Origin: Bartonella harrusi
GTDB taxonomy: Bacteria; Pseudomonadota; Alphaproteobacteria; Rhizobiales; Rhizobiaceae
DNA length: 64,000 bases
Reading direction: 5' to 3'
NCBI RefSeq assembly: GCF_024297065.1
Contig: NZ_CP101114.1
Location: 682,001-746,000, forward strand
The notes under the pieces were generated by a model. That model made no database searches and was not told the DNA's origin. It saw only the letters and a list, made by a program, of their open reading frames with translations. The position numbers and the translations under genes were made by a program. Within the stretch, counting starts at the first letter, position 1; the number at the start of each line of letters is the position of its first letter. This document shows, in pieces, positions 44,443 to 54,886 of this stretch.

Positions 44443-44736
44443 AAAATTAAAACCTTTTAGAAGATGCTTTGTTGTGACATGTTTTTTATTATAAAAATAA
44501 TGAAATACCTTCATTATAACTTTATTATTAGCAAAACAGTTGTGTCAATGCTTTATTATAGAATTAATTATCCAAGACTATTGAGAAATCTTTTTTTTTT
44601 CATATTCTTTTTTCTTTTAAATAATCTGGAACTTTTAGGGATATTGAGCGTTTTTCAAAACAAATACCTAAATAATTTCGTCTATGTTTATGTATATTTT
44701 GTAACTTAGGTAGGGAAATTGAAAAAGGAATTCACT

Positions 44737-45030
44737 ATGATTGATAGAAATTACCACACATATGAGAAACGTATAGCTGATGAAAAAAAAGAGCGTGAAC
44801 AGCTTAATTCAATTGGTAGAGGTATTCTTGCTATTCTTCTTGGAGTTTTTATTATTTGGTTTGTTTTTGGTTTTTTAGGATCTTTTTTTGAAAAATCCCC
44901 TGAACATATATCCCACCATAATGCTACACAATCAAATCAAACGATAACAGGTCCTAAAAAAGATCTAAATTCGACATCCCAAATACCTGATACTTATAAA
45001 CACACAACGCCCTCTTTATTTCATGAATAA
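44737..45030 (+). CDS. Small single-pass membrane protein, unknown function
   Basis: I use the ATG at 44737, which has AAAAAGGA about 7 bp upstream; a TTG six codons earlier is less likely. The 97 residues comprise a charged N-terminus (YEKRIADEKKEREQLN), a membrane helix (GILAILLGVFIIWFVFGFLG) and a polar Ser/Thr/His tail. No family is recognised. It is transcribed towards the SPOR gene. Confidence 0.6.
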   Translation: MIDRNYHTYEKRIADEKKEREQLNSIGRGILAILLGVFIIWFVFGFLGSFFEKSPEHISHHNATQSNQTITGPKKDLNSTSQIPDTYKHTTPSLFHE

Positions 45031-45127
45031 CTCTTTAGATAAAAAAATCGGATGAAGCAGAGATTAAAATATAAATCTTTGAAATATATAAGCTTAAACA
45101 ATTGAGACGAATTAAATTATCGAAATC

Positions 45128-45163
45128 AATCATGCAGTGGCTTTGAAAAGGTGCTGCATGATT
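45128..45163 (-). terminator. Hairpin downstream of the SPOR gene
   Basis: A perfect 10-bp inverted repeat (AATCATGCAG / CTGCATGATT) with a 16-base loop, 4 bp beyond the SPOR stop. On the minus strand it is followed by a T-rich GATTTCGATAATTT, so it may end the minus-strand operon. Confidence 0.55.
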
Positions 45164-45167
45164 CTAC

Positions 45168-47699
45168 TTAGCGTGTGATGAAGCAACTTCCTCCAGAATT
45201 TTTTATGTCTTCACAAAGATTTATGGCATCATTCCGATTGTGTGTTTGTATGCGAACACGATAATAGGTTCCTTTTTCTGGTATGAGAGCAGATTGAATA
45301 TTTAAAGGCCGATCACCAATGAGGAAGCCGAATCTGAGTTTTATGTTTTTCAAAGAAATAGTTGCCAATGCATGAGTTGGTTGGGATGCAAGTTGTACGT
45401 AATAATTTTCTGAATTTTGTGTGGTTACGTGGCTTGATGATGGCGGACGAGAATCAACATGTTTTTGTTGTTCTGCGTTTCTTTCTGGATGTGAAGGAAG
45501 TGGTATAACTTTTCCTTCAATATTAGAAAAAGAAGTGTTCTCAGCTATTACTTTATCAATATCACTTGTAAAAGTCTGTTCTGTTTCTTCGTTGTTTATA
45601 TTGGATTCATCTACAGAAAGAGCAGAAGAATCTTGAGGTTGATTATCAGCAATTTGATCAATTTTTTCTTCTTGTTCATCCGTCGGTTTTTCTTCTGTAT
45701 GCTGTTTGGGCGCTAGTACAACTGTGCCGTCTTGGTTTACAATAACAGTTTGTACTTCTCGTGTTGGAATGGTGTGATTAATAGCTTCAGTCACGGCATC
45801 TTCAACAGCAGATTGATTAAGAGAAGAGGAGGAAAGACTTGTCGCTTCTTGTTGGTCTAATTCCGTTAAATCTTCAGGTTGTTCAGAACTATCAATAAGC
45901 GATTGTTGTGTATTTTCTTGTTTTTCACTTTCTTCAGTTGTTTGTTTATAAATATCTAAATTATGTGCAACATCATTCTTTTTTTCCGTTGTTTCTTGCT
46001 TGAATTTAAAAGGTGTATCATCAGCACGGATGATGGGGGCATTTTCATTCTTTTGTGATGGCACAAAAAAATGAAAATAACTAAAAAAACCAACGGCTAT
46101 TAAAGTAAGAAGAACAACACTTTTAGTAAGATTCTTACCAAAAATAAAATTTTTTAAGGGAGAAGTGTTTGATGCATGCGTGGAGATTTCATCTGTCCCT
46201 CTGTATAATGGATCTGCTGTAAAAGAGGAAGAATGATATTCCACATTGTCTGTAGGGGAATAGTTGGTATTTTGATTTTGGGAGTTTATGTGTATATTTT
46301 CTTTTGGATTTTCCATAGTTTGATGAAAGATTTCATTGAAAACATCACTGTGTTGTTGGTGGCGTGAAAAATCGTCTGCTGAAACATTTCCTACATTGAG
46401 TACATCAGCAAATTCTTCTTTTAAATCATCGGTTGGCACATCATATTCTGGAGCTTCATATGGAACTTCAGGAACCATAATTGGTCCCGTTTTTTCTACA
46501 ATTTCTTCTGCAAATTTATAAGTATTGACATTGGGAGGGGGAGAGTCCCTATCTGTAGAGTTATGAGCAAAAAAACGCTCTTTTTGTCCTGTATGAGGCG
46601 TCTCCGATGAGGAGTGGATATGATTTAAATTGTTTTGACTATATGTTTTCTCTTTTTCATTGTTTTGCTCAGAAATATTTTCAGCGCTGTTGATGTATGG
46701 TGTTTGAATATTATGATATTCTTGAGTGGTTTCAGCATAAGTTTCTTGCTTAGAGAATTCTTCTTCATAAAATTGAGGATAATCAGTGGTATGGCGCTTT
46801 TGTGAAAAACCTTCTCGCTCAGACTGTTTGTTGACTTGTGTTGAATCCAAAGGTAATGGAAAGTCAGTTACTCTTTCATTTCTTGCAGTGTCCTGTCTTT
46901 CTGAAACAAGATCAGAGGATGAGGAAAATGTGTTGGTCTCTTTGGAGGAGTGGGAAAGATCAGAGTAATATTCTGTCGCCCAAATTTCTTGATCAGCAGA
47001 AATTTTATAGGGATGATTCACAGGAGTACTGTAGAAGTTTTGATTACTCTCATGATTTTGTTGTATCTTTGAACCCTCTTTTTGTTGCGAGGCTGTTTGT
47101 GGCAAATGGTGCGTTTGTTCCGCCGATTGTGTGGTCGTTTCTTTGATATTGTCGTGTTTATCCAATTCATCAAAAAAGAAATTTTCTGATCGTTCATTAA
47201 AACCACTTTTTCCAAAAGAAGGATCCGTACGGGTTGGTATCGTTCTCTTTGGAGGTGTTTGATTCTTTTGGATGGGTAAGGGAGAAAGTGCGTCTAAAAT
47301 TTGCTCTTCATCATGATTAATAGCTGTATAGTGCCGCTCTTCAGGCAAAAACTTGTTTTGTTCTAAACGATTTAAGGAAGTTTTTGACAAAGTATCTGAG
47401 TTTGTTTCACGGTTGCCCCATTGTCTCCTTTGATTATCAAGAGGCAAGTTATTCGTTAGATTATTTTCAAGCTCTGCTTCTAGAAAAGACAAATCAAAAT
47501 CATCATCATGAGATGGCGGTGGAGAGGATGCAGATTTAGGGAGATGAGATGCTGATTGATCAGTCTGTAAGGAAGAGTGATCATTTTGATTTCCGTTTTG
47601 TTTATTTGGATTAAAAATTCGCGTAAGTCTACCTAAAGGATCATGATGTTCATGATCGTGTCTTGTTTCGTGCGGATTTTTGCGATCGTTATCGCTCAT
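45168..47699 (-). CDS. SPOR-domain, single-pass membrane protein (cell-division associated)
   Basis: SPOR domains bind denuded septal peptidoglycan. The start is taken at 47699 (MSDNDRKNPHETRHDHEHHD), with GAGAAAAG just upstream; the longer frame adds 12 residues. Layout: a ~520-residue cytoplasmic region rich in Ser, Gln, Asn, Glu and His without clear fold, a membrane helix at about 525-546 (SVVLLTLIAVGFFSYFHFF), an acidic periplasmic linker, and a C-terminal SPOR domain of ~75 residues (YYVQLASQPTHALATISLK ... YYRVRIQTHNRNDAINLC). It lies 175 bp downstream of argS on the same strand, as in other Rhizobiales. Confidence 0.85.
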   Translation of the reverse strand: MSDNDRKNPHETRHDHEHHDPLGRLTRIFNPNKQNGNQNDHSSLQTDQSASHLPKSASSPPPSHDDDFDLSFLEAELENNLTNNLPLDNQRRQWGNRETNSDTLSKTSLNRLEQNKFLPEERHYTAINHDEEQILDALSPLPIQKNQTPPKRTIPTRTDPSFGKSGFNERSENFFFDELDKHDNIKETTTQSAEQTHHLPQTASQQKEGSKIQQNHESNQNFYSTPVNHPYKISADQEIWATEYYSDLSHSSKETNTFSSSSDLVSERQDTARNERVTDFPLPLDSTQVNKQSEREGFSQKRHTTDYPQFYEEEFSKQETYAETTQEYHNIQTPYINSAENISEQNNEKEKTYSQNNLNHIHSSSETPHTGQKERFFAHNSTDRDSPPPNVNTYKFAEEIVEKTGPIMVPEVPYEAPEYDVPTDDLKEEFADVLNVGNVSADDFSRHQQHSDVFNEIFHQTMENPKENIHINSQNQNTNYSPTDNVEYHSSSFTADPLYRGTDEISTHASNTSPLKNFIFGKNLTKSVVLLTLIAVGFFSYFHFFVPSQKNENAPIIRADDTPFKFKQETTEKKNDVAHNLDIYKQTTEESEKQENTQQSLIDSSEQPEDLTELDQQEATSLSSSSLNQSAVEDAVTEAINHTIPTREVQTVIVNQDGTVVLAPKQHTEEKPTDEQEEKIDQIADNQPQDSSALSVDESNINNEETEQTFTSDIDKVIAENTSFSNIEGKVIPLPSHPERNAEQQKHVDSRPPSSSHVTTQNSENYYVQLASQPTHALATISLKNIKLRFGFLIGDRPLNIQSALIPEKGTYYRVRIQTHNRNDAINLCEDIKNSGGSCFITR

Positions 47700-47873
47700 A
47701 GCTTTTCTCACATAATGATCTGCATTTGCGTGCAATAAATGGTTAATTTTGATTTATTATCTTTTAAATTTGATTTATTATCTTTTAAAATTGTAAATTT
47801 CCCCCTCCTGCAATAAGAATATATGAAAAAGTTTAGCAATACGGTACTTATTTTATGTATTTATAGAACTTTT

Positions 47874-49631
47874 TCAACGCATTTCTATTGGTGCTTTGAC
47901 TCCTACAATTGTAAGTCCTGATGATAAAACGTTTATGACAGCTTGTATCAACCCTAATCTAGCGAGGGATAGTTCTTTATCGTTAGGTTGAATGAAACGT
48001 AAATTGAGATTATCGCTTCCTTTATTCCAATGTATATGAAAGCTGGAAGCAAGGTCATAGAGATAAAAAGCTAATCGATGGGGTTCTTTATGGATCACTG
48101 CTTGTTCAATGATACGGGGATATTCAGAAAGTTTGCGTATTAAGAATATTTCATTATCATCGGTTAATCGGTTAAGATGCGCGATCATTGTATCGTTGGA
48201 AAGCTTTTCAATATGAAGGGTTTCTTGTGCTTGACGAAAAACGGAATGACAACGTGCATGTGCGTATTGTACGTAAAAAATGGGGTTATCTTTTGATTGT
48301 TCTGTTACTTTGGCAAAGTCAAAATCAAGAGGTGCTTCACATTTACGGTAGAGCATCATAAAACGCACGGGATCGCGGCCGACTTCTTCTACAACATCAC
48401 GCAGTGTAACAAACGATCCTGCTCTTTTCGACATACGTACAGGTTGACCATTGCGAAAAAGCTTCACCAGTTGACATAAAAAGACACTTAATTCTGCTTT
48501 ATCACCAGAAACTGCTTTTGCCATCGCTTCTAGCCGCTTTACATAACCAGCATGGTCAGCACCGAGAATATAAATCATTTCATCAAAATGACGATTGAAT
48601 TTATCATGAAAATAAGCAACATCCGCAGCAAAATAAGTGTAAGAACCATCAGACTTTACTAAAACACGGTCTTGGTCGTCTCCTGCATTTGTTGAGCGAA
48701 ATAAAGTTTGTTCACTTGGTTCCCAGTCTTCTCTATTTTGCCCTTTTGGTGGAGGAAGTTGGCCTTTGTAAATATAGCCATTTAAGGTGAGTGCATTGAT
48801 TGTATTACGAATAGCACGCGCATTATCTGCATAAAGCATTCGCTCAGAGAAAAAGATATCATGATAAATATTAAGGGCAGCTAAATCTTCGCGAATCATT
48901 GACATCATGGCATGAATTGCACGTTCTTTTACGATAGAGAGAGCTTCATTTTGGCCCATAGTGAGTAATTGGTCACCAAACTCTTGGGCAAGTGATTGTC
49001 CCAACGGTATTAAATATTCACCAGGATAGAGCCCTTCTGGAATTGCATTGATTTTTTGTCCAAGAGCTTCGCGATAGCGTAATAATACAGAGTGAGCCAG
49101 TACTTCGATTTGTTGACCAGCATCATTGATGTAATATTCTTTTGTAATGTCGTAGCCAACAAATTGTAACAAATTAGAGAGAACATCTCCAACGACAGCT
49201 CCACGGCAATGTCCCACATGCATTGGCCCTGTTGGATTTGCTGATACATACTCAACATTGATGCGTTTTCCTTGTCCGATTGGAATACGACCATAAGAGG
49301 CGCCTAATTCAAGTATGGATTTTATTGCATCTTGCCAAAATTGTCTCGTAAGCTTTATGTTGATAAATCCAGGACCGGCCACATCAATGTAGTCGATAGA
49401 AGGATCATTTTGGAGAAGTTCTATGATTTTTTCTGCAAGCACACGTGGATTAAGCCCTATAGATTTTGCAAGCACCATAGCAGCATTGGTTGATAAATGA
49501 CCATGGAAGGAATCACGTGGAGGATCAACAGTGATTTTTGATAAGTCTAAAACTTCCCCATTCTTTCCTTTTATAGTAGATAATTCGAGTGTTTTTTTAA
49601 TTTTATTCTCGAAGCTTTTAAAGACATTCAT
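47874..49631 (-). CDS. argS: Arginyl-tRNA synthetase
   Basis: A class I synthetase that charges tRNA-Arg with arginine. The 585 residues have the N-terminal Add-1 domain, the HIGH-type motif in [18 protein letters not shown], the KMSK-like loop as [12 protein letters not shown] (ArgRS often has this reduced form), and the C-terminal DALR helical domain ending [14 protein letters not shown], the usual ArgRS end. It requires its tRNA for arginine activation (family knowledge). It lies 30 bp downstream of dgt, so the two are probably co-transcribed. Confidence 0.97.
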   Translation of the reverse strand: MNVFKSFENKIKKTLELSTIKGKNGEVLDLSKITVDPPRDSFHGHLSTNAAMVLAKSIGLNPRVLAEKIIELLQNDPSIDYIDVAGPGFINIKLTRQFWQDAIKSILELGASYGRIPIGQGKRINVEYVSANPTGPMHVGHCRGAVVGDVLSNLLQFVGYDITKEYYINDAGQQIEVLAHSVLLRYREALGQKINAIPEGLYPGEYLIPLGQSLAQEFGDQLLTMGQNEALSIVKERAIHAMMSMIREDLAALNIYHDIFFSERMLYADNARAIRNTINALTLNGYIYKGQLPPPKGQNREDWEPSEQTLFRSTNAGDDQDRVLVKSDGSYTYFAADVAYFHDKFNRHFDEMIYILGADHAGYVKRLEAMAKAVSGDKAELSVFLCQLVKLFRNGQPVRMSKRAGSFVTLRDVVEEVGRDPVRFMMLYRKCEAPLDFDFAKVTEQSKDNPIFYVQYAHARCHSVFRQAQETLHIEKLSNDTMIAHLNRLTDDNEIFLIRKLSEYPRIIEQAVIHKEPHRLAFYLYDLASSFHIHWNKGSDNLNLRFIQPNDKELSLARLGLIQAVINVLSSGLTIVGVKAPIEMR

Positions 49632-49661
49632 ATCGCGCTTCCATCATATATTCAAAAGCAA

Positions 49662-50864
49662 TTAAACAAAATCATCTGTACGGTCAAATAAACGGTGATA
49701 TTCGCGTAGAGCATAATGATCGGTCATACCTGACAGAAAGTCAGCAATGAGACGTGCCAGCTCTTGATCTGTTAAGTGCGCTGTTTTGCCGTACCAACTT
49801 TCAGGCATTCTATCTGGACTCTGATAATAACAGTCGAATAATTTTTGTACAATGCATTTTGCTGTATTGCGACGACTGAGGATTTGCTCATGATAATAAA
49901 GATTTTTAAAGAGGAAATCTTTTAGTTCTTTTTCATAAACTGCCATTGTAGGAGAAAAAGTAACAATGGTTTGTTTTGCTTGGTGAATGTCGTCTATGCT
50001 TTTTGGTTTGATATTGGCTAAATTCTTTTGTGATTGCTTAATAACATCCTCAACCATAGTTGTTATCTGTTTGCGCACCAGTTCGTAACCGCGCCGAGTT
50101 TGAGAAAGCTGTGGATACTCTGCTTGTATATCTTCTAATAATATTGCGGTTAACGAAATCTGCTTGAATTGATCGAGTGTAAAAAATTGTGAACGTAAAC
50201 CATCATCAATATCATGGGCATTGTAAGCAATATCATCAGCAATAGCAGCGCACTGCGCTTCTAGACCAGCAAAGCAATCGAGCTCAAGATCTTGCTTGGC
50301 ATTGTACTGTAGAATATCGAGAGGAACCTCTTTTTTTTTCGCATAAGGACCTAAAAGAGGGCCATTATGCTTGACAAGGCCTTCCAGTGTTTCCCAAGTA
50401 AGGTTAAGTCCATCAAAATTTGCATAGCGCTGTTCTAGTTTTGTGACAATGCGTAATGCTTGTGCATTATGATCAAAACCACCATAAGGGATCATTGCTT
50501 CATTAAGGGCATCTTCGCCCGCGTGGCCAAAAGGAGGATGGCCAAAGTCATGAACAAGGGCAATAGCTTCGGCAAGATCTTCATCAAGATAGAGCGCACG
50601 GGCTAATGTTCGTGCAATTTGGGAAACTTCTATTGAATGTGTCAGCCGGGTACGATAATGATCGCTTTCATCGGCAATAAAGACTTGCTTTTTATGTTTA
50701 AGACGCCGAAATGCATTAGAATGAATAACACGATCTCTATCTCGTTGAAAAGGTGATCGGAGATCACTGGTTGTTTCATTGAATAATCTACCACGACTCG
50801 TTTGCGGGTTGGCACTATACAGCGCTCGAGATTGGTACTTGATATTAATATTGCTTATATTCAT
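49662..50864 (-). CDS. dgt: Deoxyguanosinetriphosphate triphosphohydrolase-like protein
   Basis: An HD-domain hydrolase that removes triphosphate from dNTPs. The 400 residues contain [20 protein letters not shown], the metal-site His of [18 protein letters not shown], the HD pair in [19 protein letters not shown], and [17 protein letters not shown], all typical of the type 2 subfamily common in alphaproteobacteria. It heads a dgt-argS-SPOR operon. The start region, with its first 41 codons and upstream DNA, is tandemly duplicated (see 50926-51110), so the natural promoter may now lie within the duplicate. Confidence 0.95.
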   Translation of the reverse strand: MNISNINIKYQSRALYSANPQTSRGRLFNETTSDLRSPFQRDRDRVIHSNAFRRLKHKKQVFIADESDHYRTRLTHSIEVSQIARTLARALYLDEDLAEAIALVHDFGHPPFGHAGEDALNEAMIPYGGFDHNAQALRIVTKLEQRYANFDGLNLTWETLEGLVKHNGPLLGPYAKKKEVPLDILQYNAKQDLELDCFAGLEAQCAAIADDIAYNAHDIDDGLRSQFFTLDQFKQISLTAILLEDIQAEYPQLSQTRRGYELVRKQITTMVEDVIKQSQKNLANIKPKSIDDIHQAKQTIVTFSPTMAVYEKELKDFLFKNLYYHEQILSRRNTAKCIVQKLFDCYYQSPDRMPESWYGKTAHLTDQELARLIADFLSGMTDHYALREYHRLFDRTDDFV

Positions 50865-50925
50865 TGTAAACTGTCTATTCTCATCTTAAAATTGCAGTTT
50901 GTCTCTCTTTATAAACTGCTTCTTT
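50741..50925 (-). repeat. 185-bp tandem duplication, unit 1 (dgt start)
   Basis: Covers the first 124 bases of dgt and 61 bases upstream. Unit 2 follows immediately (50926-51110) with only a few base differences, so the duplication is recent. Confidence 0.9.
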
Positions 50926-51110
50926 CTCGTTGAAAAGGTGATCGGAGAGTACTGGTTGTTTCATTGAATAATCTACCACGACTCGTTTGCGGGTTGGCAC
51001 TATACAGCGCTCGAGATTGGTACTTGATATTAATATTGCTTATATTCATTGAAAACTGTCTATTCTCATCTTAAAATTGCGGTTTGTCTCTCTTTATAAA
51101 CTGCTTCTTT
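50926..51110 (-). repeat. 185-bp tandem duplication, unit 2 (upstream copy of dgt start)
   Basis: This copy keeps the dgt ATG (51047-51049, minus strand) and 41 codons, then passes into the leader of unit 1 and stops at 50909. It therefore encodes a 46-residue truncated peptide (50909-51049) upstream of the true dgt. Confidence 0.9.
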
Positions 51111-51156
51111 TGTTGGGGATACCCTTTCTTGATGATTTAATACAAGGATATATAGA

Positions 51157-51480
51157 ATGTGTGTGAATATTTCAGATGTTGCTGCTCAGAGGGTTGCACA
51201 GATACTTTTGAATGAACCAGATAAAATAGCTTTACGTATTTCTGTTGAAGGTGGTGGATGTTCAGGCTTTTCTTATAAATATAATTTGGTTTCGGAAATG
51301 CATGAAGATGATTTTATCCTTAAAAAAGGTGGGGCGGTTGTCTTTATTGATTCCTTATCGCTTCCCTTTATGGAAGGGGCTGAAATTGATTTTGTTGATG
51401 ATCTTATCGGGCAGTCTTTTCAAATTCGGAACCCCAATGCCGTTTCATCATGTGGGTGTGGAGTAAGTTTTTCAATTTAG
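51157..51480 (+). CDS. erpA: Iron-sulfur cluster insertion protein (ErpA/HesB/IscA type)
   Basis: An A-type carrier that hands Fe-S clusters to apo-enzymes. The 107 residues are the usual size. The three cluster-binding cysteines are visible: Cys35 in EGGGCSGFSYKY, and Cys99 and Cys101 in NPNAVSSCGCGVSF. AAGGA lies about 10 bp before the ATG. The gene is divergent from dgt, a conserved pairing in Rhizobiales. The space between them is enlarged by the 185-bp duplication, which may change its promoter. Confidence 0.93.
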   Translation: MCVNISDVAAQRVAQILLNEPDKIALRISVEGGGCSGFSYKYNLVSEMHEDDFILKKGGAVVFIDSLSLPFMEGAEIDFVDDLIGQSFQIRNPNAVSSCGCGVSFSI

Positions 51481-51531
51481 CGTGGTAACTTTGTAATATT
51501 ACTAATATTGTTTCTTGAAAAAAGGATCACT

Positions 51532-52518
51532 TTGGTCAACAATGTAAGAATGAGTATTCTTACAAAAATATTGCGCTGGTGGTTATGGTTATGTGTGGCG
51601 TTTAGCATATTGATCTGGAGCAATTGCGCCTTTTCTGAAGGAGGAAAAGGGCAAGATGAGCAACAAAAACAATCAACGAACTTTCTTTCGCAATCTCAAG
51701 ATCTTGAAAAAGAAAATTCTGTTCCTCAAGCCAAACTTATTTTACATGCCCATTTGAAAAATAGCAGTGAAAATATTGCAAAAGGCCTCGTATGGCGGGT
51801 TTATGCTCCTGTTTTAGAGATTGATAATAAATTACCACTTATTGCCACTTATGAAGGTGGTAGTGCATATTTTAACTTAGAACCAGGGCGTTATCTTGTT
51901 CATGTCTCCTTTGGTCATGCAAGTGGTATGTCCCGTGTAAGTTTAGACAGTGGACAAAATCTTGTTAAGAATTTTAATCTTGATGCTGGTGGTGTTATTC
52001 TAAATGCTACACTGCTCAATGGTACAATTAATGAAAAAGAATTGCGCTTTATTCTCTATGAAGATGAAAAAGAAAATGATGATACTGGTGTCATTTTGTC
52101 AAATATTAAAGCCCAGTCAATTGTGCGTTTGAAAGCTGGTCACTATCATGTCGCCTCTCATTATGGCACCATTAATGCTATTGTTCGTTCTGATATCCAA
52201 GTCGATGCAGGAAAAATTACAGAAGTCACTCTTGAACATCAGGCTGCTCAAATCGTTTTAAAGTTGGTACGGCAAGAAGGAGGGGAAGCGCTTGCAGATA
52301 CAAGTTGGTCTATTACCAATGATTCTGGTGATATTATTTATGAAACCGTTGGTGCTTATGTTTCGCTGGTGTTAGCAGAGGGTGAATATATTGCGATTGC
52401 TAAAAATCAAGATAAAATTTATCAAAAAGTTTTTTCTGTTGTCTCTGGGCATGATGAAGATGTAAGTGTGATAGCAAATACACAAAATATGCAACAAATC
52501 AATGAGGAAGTAGATTAA
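51532..52518 (+). CDS. Exported protein of unknown function
   Basis: I favour the TTG at 51532, which has AAAGGA 5 bp upstream; an ATG at 51550 is the alternative. The product of ~328 residues has a signal peptide (ILRWWLWLCVAFSILIWSNCAFS), then a Gln/Lys-rich linker and three or four beta-rich repeats of about 75-80 residues, each with a GxYxVxxxxG-like strand (EPGRYLVHVSFG, KAGHYHVASHYG, AEGEYIAIAKNQ). This resembles the Ig/carboxypeptidase-regulatory-like folds of periplasmic proteins, but no family is certain. It ends 45 bp before ccdA on the same strand. Confidence 0.75.
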   Translation: MVNNVRMSILTKILRWWLWLCVAFSILIWSNCAFSEGGKGQDEQQKQSTNFLSQSQDLEKENSVPQAKLILHAHLKNSSENIAKGLVWRVYAPVLEIDNKLPLIATYEGGSAYFNLEPGRYLVHVSFGHASGMSRVSLDSGQNLVKNFNLDAGGVILNATLLNGTINEKELRFILYEDEKENDDTGVILSNIKAQSIVRLKAGHYHVASHYGTINAIVRSDIQVDAGKITEVTLEHQAAQIVLKLVRQEGGEALADTSWSITNDSGDIIYETVGAYVSLVLAEGEYIAIAKNQDKIYQKVFSVVSGHDEDVSVIANTQNMQQINEEVD

Positions 52519-52563
52519 GCGTAATTCATGACACAGGTTGTAATGAAAGACAGGTAGAAAGTT

Positions 52564-53352
52564 TTGGCTATAGAAATTTCAACAGTTAGTGTGTTTTTTG
52601 CTGGTGCGTTATCTTTTTTATCACCGTGTGTTTTGCCACTCGTTCCTCCTTATTTGTGCTATATGGCAGGGATTGGTATTGATGACTTTCGTTCAGAAAA
52701 GCGTGAGGGGAAATCGTTTATACGGTGGGGGTTGTTTGCGTCTGTTTTTACTTTTGTCCTTGGCTTTACAACTGTTTTTGTTGCTTTGGGTGCTAGTGCA
52801 AGCACTATCGGCAAGTTTTTAGGGTATTATCGTGACTGGTTTGCGTTTGTTGCTGGAATTGTCATTATCATTTTTGGTTTAAATTTTTTAGGTCTTTTCA
52901 AGATTGCTTTTTTATTTCGTGAGTTACGTTTTCAAACACACAAAATGTCAGCTGGACCTTTTGGAGCTTATGTTATTGGTTTAGCTTTTGCATTTGGTTG
53001 GACACCGTGTATTGGTCCAATTTTGGGACCTGTTATAACCCTTGCTGGAACAAAAGATACTGTAGGTGAGGGAGCCCTCCTTCTAGGCGTTTATGCGTTA
53101 GGTCTTGGGGTGCCTTTCTTCTTAGCAGCTTTATTTTCCAGTAGTTTTATGAGATTTTTGGGAGTTTTTCGTGTTCATTTAGGAAAAATTGAAAAAGTTA
53201 TTGGTCTTTTTTTAGTTGTAACGGGTATTTTGTTTTTAACAGGTTCTATGCAGGATTTTTCCTTTTGGTTTCTGGAAAAATTTCCTTTGTTGAGCAATGT
53301 TGAGGCTATTCGTTGGCATGATATTATAAGTTTTTTTGGATTTTCTCGTTAG
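52564..53352 (+). CDS. ccdA: Cytochrome c biogenesis protein CcdA (thiol-disulfide transporter)
   Basis: An inner-membrane protein that passes reducing power from cytosolic thioredoxin to periplasmic thiol proteins, needed for cytochrome c maturation. The 262 residues form about six membrane helices. The two redox cysteines sit in the conserved [11 protein letters not shown] near the N-terminus and [12 protein letters not shown] in the middle. Translation probably starts at TTG (52564), with AGGTAGAAAG just upstream. The frame ends 14 bp before glmU; the two may be co-transcribed. Confidence 0.92.
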   Translation: MAIEISTVSVFFAGALSFLSPCVLPLVPPYLCYMAGIGIDDFRSEKREGKSFIRWGLFASVFTFVLGFTTVFVALGASASTIGKFLGYYRDWFAFVAGIVIIIFGLNFLGLFKIAFLFRELRFQTHKMSAGPFGAYVIGLAFAFGWTPCIGPILGPVITLAGTKDTVGEGALLLGVYALGLGVPFFLAALFSSSFMRFLGVFRVHLGKIEKVIGLFLVVTGILFLTGSMQDFSFWFLEKFPLLSNVEAIRWHDIISFFGFSR

Positions 53353-53366
53353 CGTTATGTGTTTAT

Positions 53367-54716
53367 ATGGTTAGAAATTGCCTTTCTATTATTCTTGCAG
53401 CAGGTGAGGGGACGCGGATGAAGTCGTCTCTTCCCAAAGTGCTGCATAAAATTGCTGGATTACCCCTTATATGCCATGTCATAAAACAAATAGAATTGGC
53501 AGATGTTACACAATTAGCCGTTGTTGTGGGAAGAGGAGCAGAATGTGTTACTGAAGTTGTTCACTCATTTGTAAAAAATGTGATGATTTTTGAACAAAAA
53601 GAACGTTTAGGAACTGCTCATGCTACTCTTTGTGCTCGCTCAGCTTTGCAAAAAGGGGTGGACGATGTTCTCATTATTTTTGGTGATACCCCTTTGATTG
53701 AGCAAGATTCATTGCTAAAAATTCGTATGTCGCTTGCTGATGGAGCAGATATTGTTGTTGCTGGTTTTCATGCTTTAGATCCAACGGGTTATGGGCGTTT
53801 GCTGGAGAGAAATGGTAAACTTATTGCGATTATAGAAGAAAAAGATGCAAGTGATGAAGAAAAAGGAATTTCTTTTTGTAATGGTGGAATAATAGCCATT
53901 AATGGAAAGCATGCCCTTTCTCTTTTAGAGAAGGTTAATAATAATAATTTGAAAAAAGAATATTATCTAACAGATATTGTCTCCATTGCATCGCGTCAAG
54001 GATTAGATATCCGCGTTGTTGAGGTGCCTTTTGATAATGTTATAGGGATTAATAATTGTGTGGAGCTTTCTAAAGCTGATGCTTTGTGGCAAAAGCGTAA
54101 AGTACGTGATTTAATGCTCTCTGGTGTTATGATTCTTAAACCAGAAACGGTTTATTTTTCTCATGATACAGAAATTGAACCAGACGTGATCATTGAACCA
54201 AATGTTTATTTTGGGTTGGGGGTAAAAGTACATTCTGGTGCAGTTATCCATGCATTTAGTTATCTAGAAGGTAGCGTGGTTGGTGTGGATGCACAGATTG
54301 GCCCTTATGCACGTTTGCGTCCTGGAACGGAATTAGCACGATCCGTGAAGGTTGGCAATTTTTGTGAAATTAAACAAGCAAAAGTGGGTGAAGCGACTAA
54401 GATTAATCATTTAAGTTATATTGGCGATGCAGAAATTGGTGCCTATAGCAATATTGGAGCTGGTACCATTACTTGTAATTATGATGGATTTCACAAATAT
54501 AAAACTGAAATTGGTGATAATGCTTTTATTGGTTCCAATTCAGCCCTTATTGCTCCACTCATTGTTGGGAAAAGTTCTTATATCGCTTCAGGAAGTGTTA
54601 TTACCGAAAATGTGCCGGTAAACAGTATAGCTTTTGGGCGTGCTCGACAGGTGATAAAAGAAGATTATGCAGAAAGATTACGCGCACGTTTGTCTGCAAA
54701 AAAACAGAAAAAATAG
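53367..54716 (+). CDS. glmU: Bifunctional N-acetylglucosamine-1-phosphate uridyltransferase / glucosamine-1-phosphate acetyltransferase
   Basis: Makes UDP-GlcNAc, the precursor of peptidoglycan and lipid A, in two steps. The 449 residues have the N-terminal pyrophosphorylase signature ([22 protein letters not shown]), FGDTPL and the substrate segment GYGRLLE. The C-terminal half is a left-handed beta-helix of hexapeptide repeats ([15 protein letters not shown]), then [15 protein letters not shown] and [12 protein letters not shown] with the catalytic His, and [17 protein letters not shown] complete, ordinary copy. It precedes glmS by 170 bp, grouping consecutive steps of the pathway. Confidence 0.97.
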   Translation: MVRNCLSIILAAGEGTRMKSSLPKVLHKIAGLPLICHVIKQIELADVTQLAVVVGRGAECVTEVVHSFVKNVMIFEQKERLGTAHATLCARSALQKGVDDVLIIFGDTPLIEQDSLLKIRMSLADGADIVVAGFHALDPTGYGRLLERNGKLIAIIEEKDASDEEKGISFCNGGIIAINGKHALSLLEKVNNNNLKKEYYLTDIVSIASRQGLDIRVVEVPFDNVIGINNCVELSKADALWQKRKVRDLMLSGVMILKPETVYFSHDTEIEPDVIIEPNVYFGLGVKVHSGAVIHAFSYLEGSVVGVDAQIGPYARLRPGTELARSVKVGNFCEIKQAKVGEATKINHLSYIGDAEIGAYSNIGAGTITCNYDGFHKYKTEIGDNAFIGSNSALIAPLIVGKSSYIASGSVITENVPVNSIAFGRARQVIKEDYAERLRARLSAKKQKK

Positions 54717-54886
54717 TCATTTTCAGTGTATTTCTTTACTTTATAATGATTTCATAATTGGATAGGGGACTTATTCTTAAGTATTCCCGTATACTATATT
54801 TTATTTATTGATACCTTAAAGTTTTGAATAAACGATGTTGGATTGTTTGTTGGATATAAATCTCGGATGTGTATTGGAGTTTTTTA

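Noticed and set aside
54717..54886. glmS ribozyme upstream of glmS
   Set aside because: The glmS ribozyme is a Gram-positive element, and no matching core was seen in this 170-bp leader.
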